From positions 1 to 64,000 of the forward strand of contig MBPM02000086.1 in NCBI GenBank assembly GCA_001695595.3: a DNA stretch of 64,000 bases. Direction: 5' to 3'. Shown one piece after another: positions 57,189 to 64,000 of the stretch (positions are counted from its first letter, which is position 1; each line of letters opens with the position of its first letter). The notes under the pieces were generated by a model, which was not told where the DNA came from, made no database searches, and saw only the letters and a program-made list of their open reading frames with translations. The position numbers and the translations under genes were made by a program. Origin of the DNA: Plasmopara viticola (taxonomy: Eukaryota; Oomycota; Peronosporomycetes; Peronosporales; Peronosporaceae).

Positions 57189-60100
57189 CGTTGCCCTTAA
57201 ATTAGCGTGATCATGTAAATGTTGTCCTAATTTTAGGTCTTTTTTACTAAAGGTGTAGCTAAATCTTATGGCCTCTTAGTATTTACGTACAATGTTGCCC
57301 TTAGCCACACTCACGATCCAATAGTCACGTAAGTCAAAAACACTATTGACTTCGCCAGCAGCATCTGAACGCAACGAGTGCTTAAGTTACACCTATTCTA
57401 GAAATAATAGGCATTTTGACTGGGTGACTTGTGTATATGTCATGCGCCTGTGGTTTTCCACTCCGAAAATTTGCTCCTATAATGGTTTCTTCTGAGCTAG
57501 CAAATGCAAATGGCACTCATTTAAAATTCATGGGACATACTCCAAAGTACAATGCTCCCAGTAGCAGATACATAGCACACAATGTCGAAGCCGTGGAGAA
57601 TAAAATACCAAATCTGGCAAATTTGCGCTGAATATTCATGTGTTTTTAATCGATCAAGAAATCGGCAAGGCAGCCCGATTGATAAGTTTAGACGGAAGGC
57701 TCAGCATAAATTACTTAAAGATTGCTTTCGATGATCTAAGATTTAGTGTTAAAGCCTATTCATTAAGCATGTATTTTCACCAAAGCAGCGTGGCTGCTTT
57801 TCACTGTTATATGTTGCTAGCACACACTACTGCCGCATAAACTATTTTACTCAACCATCACTGTTTTAATGCTACTTGCTTCGTACTTCGAAAATAACTA
57901 AGCTAGAATAATGGCAAAAACACCGATATTGCTTAAAATACATTATTATTATTTTAAGATAAGATGTATCGTCGAACAATTTTCACTACAGATATATCTA
58001 TCCCGAGTTCGTTTTTATCTTTGAAAATGTATGTGTCTAACATTTACCTATTATTCATAATAAATGATGTTAGGGAGCCACTAGTCATCACTCATTTGTC
58101 GCTCTTCACCACTCACCCCCTCTTTGTGTTACTATACAGTTGGCGTCAGAATAAGATGCAACATTGCATAATTAAACCTTTTACACAAAATAGCTTGCGA
58201 CTAAAGGGCAAGCAAGGAAGTAAAAGCGCCGTTCAAAAGGGATAAATCGTGAAAGTAGGCTGACGCCTATCCGATAAAGCAGTGGTGAGCAGATTTAGAG
58301 TTAGATATGTTGTTTGCTTTCAGACGCTTGGGAATCCCATCTCACAAGCGTTTTATCTGTAAAGATAACCAATACGAGACGAGATAGAAGGTTGTTGAGA
58401 TTATCAAGAAAGCCTCGTATAAATTTTGTGGTTCAAGCTGAGGAGTAGCAGCGCTACATTTACTTTGTATGGAAAAATTACATATACGGTAGACCAAAAT
58501 ATTTGCGCATCACTTGAAAACGATTCATGACGGGATCAATGGGGTTTAAGATGCCGAAGCGGATTGCAAAATGTTCTGTCGATAGAAAGTCTTGAAGGTT
58601 AGCCTTCGATCTGTGTTATAAGAATGGTGCCTTCGGATTGATAACTCAGCTGTGGCATCATTGCCCGCGATAAGAACTTTTACGTATGGCACTAAAGAGG
58701 CATTTGTCTTGCATGCCTTACAGATAGCTCGTCGATAGTAATTATAGCCCTGCTAAAATGGGTTGCCTCGTAGTGGGCAAAACAGGCTCTACAAAAGGCT
58801 TCTACACCGTTGCGGCATTAAGCGTGCGCCTATTGGGTTTTATGCTCTGATGTATACGGACATTTCCGCCTTCAGGAGATGAATGTGATGAGAAGCGCTG
58901 CAGGCGCTTTGGCGAACAGTCATCCGACGCTTTGCCCGGGTCTGCGAAAAAGCCTCGCGCTAGTGACACCATTGTTCATCAATCTTGTCTGTTGAGGGTG
59001 CACCCTCAAGGTTTAGACTTGTCACCAAATTTACCTGTGATGAGGAAGTACTGCATCTGAAAATTCGGACGTCCATGGTTCTAGGGGCAAAAACCCGACC
59101 TTGTATGCCAGGTCACCGAAATTGAAGACCAAAATGAAGTGGGTGAAGGCAAACGCGACAAGCATCGATACGTTCATTGGATAGGATCAGAGGCTGAAGA
59201 CACTATTGCAGTTGGCGAAGAGCTGTACGTCACGCCCGCCACCAGATGGAAATCACACATTTTGCTTGTTCTCAAGACAATGGGTCCGGCAAAAAAGGAA
59301 TGGACTATTCAGATGATCTAACAGGTCAAAATACCGAGCAGTGCATTCATCTCGCGCCGGCTTTTTGAGAACAACTTTTCACGAGGCGCATACAAAAAAA
59401 GCTTGATTTGGACGGACCCATAATTACAGCGTATCCTTACGTCGGCTATGCGCAAGATTTTTGCACAATTATAATTTCTGCTCAAAGTTTTTTCTGGCGC
59501 TGTAAAAATTCAGGAAGCAATGGTGGCTTGCAGTCAGAATTGAGATTCCTCGGACACATTTTAGCACTTTTATCACCACGGCTCAGCTGAAAAATCTATA
59601 TTTAATGTCCAGGGTACTACAACCCCCTTAAAAAGATTCGTTCACATCCGTGACAATAGAAAACAGATTTGCTTACTTAGGGGGTAAATCAAGACATGCT
59701 CTCGATATGTCTCGGCTTCAGCCTATCGCTAAGCCAGGCACTGAGAGTGTAAGCTCTGAATGAGATATGAAGTTACTCTTGCCATACCTTAACATTTGGC
59801 CAACGACCTCGGCTTACTAACAAAACGCCTGTTGATCTTAAAGTAGGGTAATGATGTTCAAGTCAAGCTCACATTGTTCATCAATATCTTAAGGATGGAC
59901 CCACCTTGTATTAAACTCTAGAATGCAGGATGGAGCTATCAAGTTGCATGAGACTTGATAGCTCTCGAGAAGAATGCCTTATGTGAACAATTTTGTTCTC
60001 TTTAATTACAAAAGTTGGCATACCCGCGGACTCGCTGACTAGGGCTCAGTCTCACTTTACTTGGCCGCAATTGGTCAAAGCACCATCCATGCTCTAGGTG

Positions 60101-60250
60101 CATGATAGAGGGCACGAGATATGTGGCTGCGATAAAGGGGCAGAAGCGGAGCTCAAAGACTGGGAGCAACTGGTCACCAAAAAGCTAAACGTATATACGT
60201 ATGCTGGATGCGTGGCTGTTAAGAAGCCCGTTAGATCTTGACAGCCATTA
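57189..60250. other. gene-poor region
   Basis: No gene recognised. Open frames at 57,431-57,840, 57,964-58,245 and 59,139-59,590 lack domains. The last 1 kb may be the decayed gag part of the Gypsy relic that follows on the same strand. A perfect 12-bp hairpin lies at 59,933-59,964. Confidence 0.45.
59933..59964. repeat. perfect 12-bp stem-loop
   Basis: GAGCTATCAAGT (59933-59944) pairs exactly with ACTTGATAGCTC (59953-59964) around the 8-base loop TGCATGAG. It is unusually perfect for such decayed surroundings. Confidence 0.7.
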
Positions 60251-60479
60251 AAAAAAAAATCATCAGCAGTAGGCTGCTAGTACACGCAAGTGTATGATGT
60301 CATACAAATTTTTGGTGCGTCTAGTAGATTAGCGCACCATCAAATGATTTCTATCATCCAAAATAGCTCGATAGTTGCGCTAAGTTCAAGCAAAAGAAAC
60401 AATCAAATTCCACTCGATTAGCTTATAGGACGCTTTAAGCCACCTCTTTCATCAAAATAGACCGCGAAATTCGAGCGTT

Positions 60480-61340
60480 TTTAACTTAGGGTCATTACTT
60501 GTTATCGACGTGAGCAATTATGACTTGATTTCGGGCATGCCGTGGCTAGAAAAGCACGAAATTTAAATCGTTTGGCGGGATATGGTCATATGCGTCGCTT
60601 ATTTAGTCCTGCGCACCAGGACTTTGATGAGTCATACTTCTACCCACATTCCAAAGATGCTAAACGTTGTGGCGTAGATGTGGAGAGCATAGTTCCACTC
60701 GACCACGTGCGGGTAGCTTAGTCCTTTAACAGTTGGATTATATTTGTTAGGCACAATGGGAATCACAATTTTACAGGAAAATAGCATGATCTCACTAGGT
60801 AAGAAAAAAGTACGCTTTGCAAGCGCGCAACATGGTCATGCAAGACTCAGTAAGTAAGCAGCACATCCCCGTCAAAATGCGATACAAAGTCAATCTTTGA
60901 GTGTCACAAATGACCCCGTGGCTGACAAGACCACCAAACCATCATGACCGATTGCCAGTTCAACCCATCGCATAATCAGGGAAGGTGTGATCCAAGCATA
61001 GGCAGGTTCAGAGGTGTCAGACTTATCTAAACTCGAACAAATTGAAGCTTCTCGGCTTTTGGCTTAGCTGAATGCCGAGAACACCTATAAAAAACTCTTT
61101 GTAGATATTGATTCCTCCTTTGCTCTGTGCTAATAAGTCTTATATTAGTCGCATAGGCCCCTTACTTTAAGACAAGGCTCAAATATTTTAAAGCACCGAT
61201 GTCCCATGTGAAAGGCTTACGGAAATGTGATGTCCAGGAGCCTGGTAAAAACACCTTCACCGAATGGAAAGGTGAGGCACGAAATTGACTTTGCTTAATG
61301 CATAAATTTTTGCAAGGCAACTGCTATGAGAGCAGTGTGG
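60480..61340 (+). mobile_element. Ty3/Gypsy relic: protease tail and start of RT
   Basis: At 60,499-60,570 the + strand reads LVIDVSNYDLISGMPWLEKH. This is the signature of the Gypsy retropepsin C-terminal part (YD.ILGMPWL..H.P.IDW), then a stop and VWRDM. About 700 bp further, at 61,275-61,290, VRHEIDF matches the RT entry motif (HEIDL.PG). Between and after these the frames are closed. The expected spacing between protease and RT in oomycete Gypsy elements fits. No LTRs found. Confidence 0.6.
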
Positions 61341-62071
61341 GTTCAATTTGTTTTCTTGGCTGTTTAACAAACGGAATATGGGGACAAGCTCAGGCTTAAA
61401 TTGAGCTAAACAATGCACCGGAAACTGGAAAAAAAGTCAATATGTGTTGCTGAGCAAAATGTTCAAGTTTATTTACTCAAATCTGAGTGAGGTAGTCAAA
61501 TAAACCTAGCGTCATACTGCAGAAGTACTTTTGATACCACAAGGGTCATAACGCTCCTCAGCATCGTTCAATTTTCTGGTCTTACTACTTTTTGACCATC
61601 AAACAATTTACCCAGACAATTCCGACGCTATTCGGCCACAGCCGCGTACAAAAATGTTAGTCTTGCTTTGACGGACAAGACAAACCGTTTAGCATCATTG
61701 GCGACACTTTCAACAATACCAACGATTGCGTGTTACTGCAACTCGGTAAGGACAGACTCAAACGATTTATGTGGTTTTTGCCCAAGAATTGTACGGATGC
61801 TGAGCGAAACAAACTCATTCATGATAGAGGTTTGACTAGCAGTATGTACGCAATAGTAAGCGTCAAAATGCATCATCTGCGTCTTACATTTTTTGCCGTG
61901 CGTGCCTGAAGACGGAGATTAATACGTTGTATTAGTCCCACCAAATAATAACATTGCTTAATTTTTTGCGAAGTCAACTCTTCAAGCTAGACAGCTTCAA
62001 TGCGCTTTTGCTTACGCCAAGTTATGAGTCGGTCCACATAAGTAGAGTATCCAAAGCAAAAAATGAGAGTT

Positions 62072-62147
62072 TTAAGACAACGTTTGCAGCTGCATTACTA
62101 TAAATGGTCTTAAGACAACGTTTGCAGCTGCATTACTATAAATGGGC
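62072..62147. repeat. near-perfect tandem duplication, 38-bp unit
   Basis: TTAAGACAACGTTTGCAGCT starts at 62072 and again at 62110. The two 38-bp units differ at only one base, so the duplication is recent compared with the decay around it. Confidence 0.9.
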
Positions 62148-63555
62148 CGACAATTTGCCTCTCTATTAGGTGGATCATTTAGATCCAGACTGACCCGCTG
62201 CGCCAAACGATATCGATAAGGAGTGCGATATACTGCGGTAATACAATCAGCGCCTATTTATGCCAAGAGATTACGTTTTCCCGTTTTCCACAGCATATAG
62301 ATTGCTCCAAATGGCGACGCGACATTCGTGTACATAGCTTACGATGTCTGTGTGCATGAGAAAAAATACCTTTCTACATCAGCTTTTTGTGAATTTTATA
62401 GAAACCTCAGCTTTTTGTGATTTTTATTAAAAAATCGTCTTTACCAAATCTGTATATCTTGTTCTCATGCACTGTTTTACCACTGATGTTTTTAAAGTGA
62501 GTAGTCATCTTTGATCCTCCCCAGAGAGCTTGCATATCGAGTTTCTGAAAATTTGAGCATGCGACATGTGAATCTTATTTGTCAAGTTCGATCCCATCAC
62601 TCCGCTTGATGACAAGACGCTTACATTCTTCTAGTCTGAGTGAATTTTTTAGTGTATAAGTAAAAAGTTTGATTTATTGCTTAAGTATATAGTGGCTTCT
62701 TTAACACGCTAAGCGTAGTTGTATAGTCGATATAATTACGCGCACGCGATTACATCGCGTCCTATAATCGTGTTGCTTTAATAAATATGCTCATCATAGT
62801 TAATCAAAGCATCGACCTAGCCACAATAACTCCTTGAGTCGTTTTTTATATTATTGTAACCACTGATCTTCGACACGAATTGAGCTAATTCTACTTGGAC
62901 AGTAATTCAAAGTTTCCCGATTGATCCTTTTAGATTAATTTCTACTTACAGTAAGAAAGCGACCGATCTTGGCAGTCAATTATTGTTTGCAAGCAGTGGT
63001 CACTGCCAAGTGACAGTGTTTGACGCGACTCAATCTTGTACCAAGCTTTTCTACTAATAGAACCTTGAAACTTTAAAATTCGGTATATCGTGTATCTAAG
63101 AAGCATGTTTTGGTGTCTGGACCTCGTGAAAGATGTTTATTTTAACAAAAACACCGTCTTCGATACATTCACGGTCTTTCCCTGTGCGAAGTCAGTGCTT
63201 TTGCGCTCCCCGAGGTATAAGAGCTCTGATACTTCTGACACAAATACAAATAGAGCTCAATCTTGAGTACCCAGTAATTGATTCTGTTGTGAGTGCAGAA
63301 CTATGAGGCGTACACAAGAGCGCTATCTTAAGCATTTGTGATGGTCACGTACTTACACTAATGCTAATGAAGCTTATACTGACGTCGTCACGTCTACCTA
63401 AGGATCTGGTATAGCAGCCCGCTTTATGGCATTGTTTTCGCGGGAGACAACTTTTATTATAAAAAGCCCAAATTTAGATAAAAGGCTGCTGAATACTAAA
63501 TGATGCTTATGCTTTATTGCACCGTATTCTTCAAGCAATTTATCATGCTTTCAAT

Positions 63556-63768
63556 TTATCTCTCAATAATATTTCTGACTATAAAATCTCCCAGAAAAAG
63601 TAACGCTTTGTAATAAAAAGGCCGAGCTTCACAAAATCTCTCACCGAATGCACTTGCACGTCGAGCGTGCCGTTTCTGCTTTATTTCTTTAATTTCAGAG
63701 AATCCATAGTCCGCTGCACAATACAGAGCACCTAATCCTGTTTTTTGCAAGTGAACAGTTTTGAACAT
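63556..63768 (-). pseudogene. ankyrin-repeat-like fragment
   Basis: The minus-strand frame reads KTGLGALYCAADYGFSEIKE, matching the ankyrin pattern G.TALH.AA..GH.EIV with several substitutions. Only one repeat is visible; flanking repeats are absent, and a basic stretch (KQKRHARRA) follows. It could be the remnant of an ankyrin-repeat gene. Confidence 0.3.
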
Positions 63769-64000
63769 TCACAAAAGCTGCATATTCCGAAAATACAGCA
63801 ATTTACATATATCATAATATAGGTGATGTTGCACTGTACGCGAACGGGCTCAAGTGCCTTTGGCCTTTCGATTCAAACTACCGATAAGCTTACCGGACCG
63901 ATGTGTGAGCAAGTTAAAATGAAATGTCCTCCAAAAGCAGAAGCTGTTTGTCATTACGCGAGTGGCTGACAGTACCAGCTGAGACGTTAAATCAAAAGTC

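Larger units (their letters stand above)
61341..64000. other. gene-poor region at the window end
   Basis: No intact gene. It contains a 38-bp tandem duplication at 62,072, a short direct repeat of CTCAGCTTTTTGTGA-type sequence at 62,376-62,430, and an ankyrin-like scrap at 63,600-63,770. A possibly protein-like + stretch near 61,690-61,830 reads SIIGDTFNNTNDC and LQLGKDRLKRFMWFL but is unrecognised. Confidence 0.4.

Noticed and set aside
1..64000. CRISPR arrays, bacterial operons or ribosomal RNA
   Set aside because: No regularly spaced repeats, no Shine-Dalgarno-led gene runs and no rRNA-like stretches were seen; intron-bearing genes show eukaryotic DNA.

Overview
The window reads as nuclear DNA of an oomycete, most likely a zoospore-forming member of the Peronosporales (Phytophthora or downy-mildew type). 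The evidence is a tandem pair of elicitin-like secreted proteins, a START plus FYVE-like protein of the kind expanded in oomycetes, short introns (53-109 bp) with GT-AG borders, two flagellar/centriolar genes, and extensive decayed Ty3/Gypsy and Ty1/Copia pol sequence. All names are assigned by motif recognition by eye; no database search was possible.

Layout. 1-10,960 is a retrotransposon graveyard: a possible Copia gag scrap (+), a Copia RT/RNase H scrap (-), a Copia gag-protease-integrase relic (+) with two protease segments, a Gypsy gag-protease-RT-RNase H relic (-) and a longer Copia relic (-). 11,073-15,938 is a divergent pair: a nine-exon PIBF1/CEP90-like centriolar coiled-coil gene (-) and a two-exon EFHB/CFAP21-like axonemal gene (+), sharing a 192-bp promoter. 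15,939-28,717 is gene-poor; its right half holds a Gypsy RT-RNase H-integrase relic (+) interrupted by a tRNA-derived SINE with degenerate target-site duplications. 28,718-32,662 is a compact housekeeping cluster: RluA-type pseudouridine synthase (-), TTC19-like mitochondrial TPR protein (-) and SEH1 nucleoporin (+). 32,663-39,851 is gene-poor and contains another Gypsy relic (-). 39,852-43,699 holds the START/FYVE-like gene and the two elicitin-like genes, all on +. 43,700-56,047 is gene-poor, with a second SINE copy, a possible decayed RxLR-like ORF and an element with about 100-bp terminal inverted repeats. 56,048-57,188 is a second five-exon TPR gene (-), paralogous to the one at 30-31 kb. 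57,189-64,000 is gene-poor, with a Gypsy protease/RT relic, small tandem duplications and an ankyrin-like scrap.

How it fits together. PIBF1/CEP90 and EFHB/CFAP21 belong to centriole/cilium assembly and the axonemal doublet. Their intact frames imply the organism still makes flagellated spores. SEH1, the pseudouridine synthase and the TPR genes are ordinary cell functions. The elicitin-like pair is cell-surface or secreted, with Ser/Thr-rich stalks and C-terminal hydrophobic tails suggesting GPI anchoring. The spacers between gene islands are largely old LTR-retrotransposon DNA, as expected for the gene-sparse compartments of these genomes.
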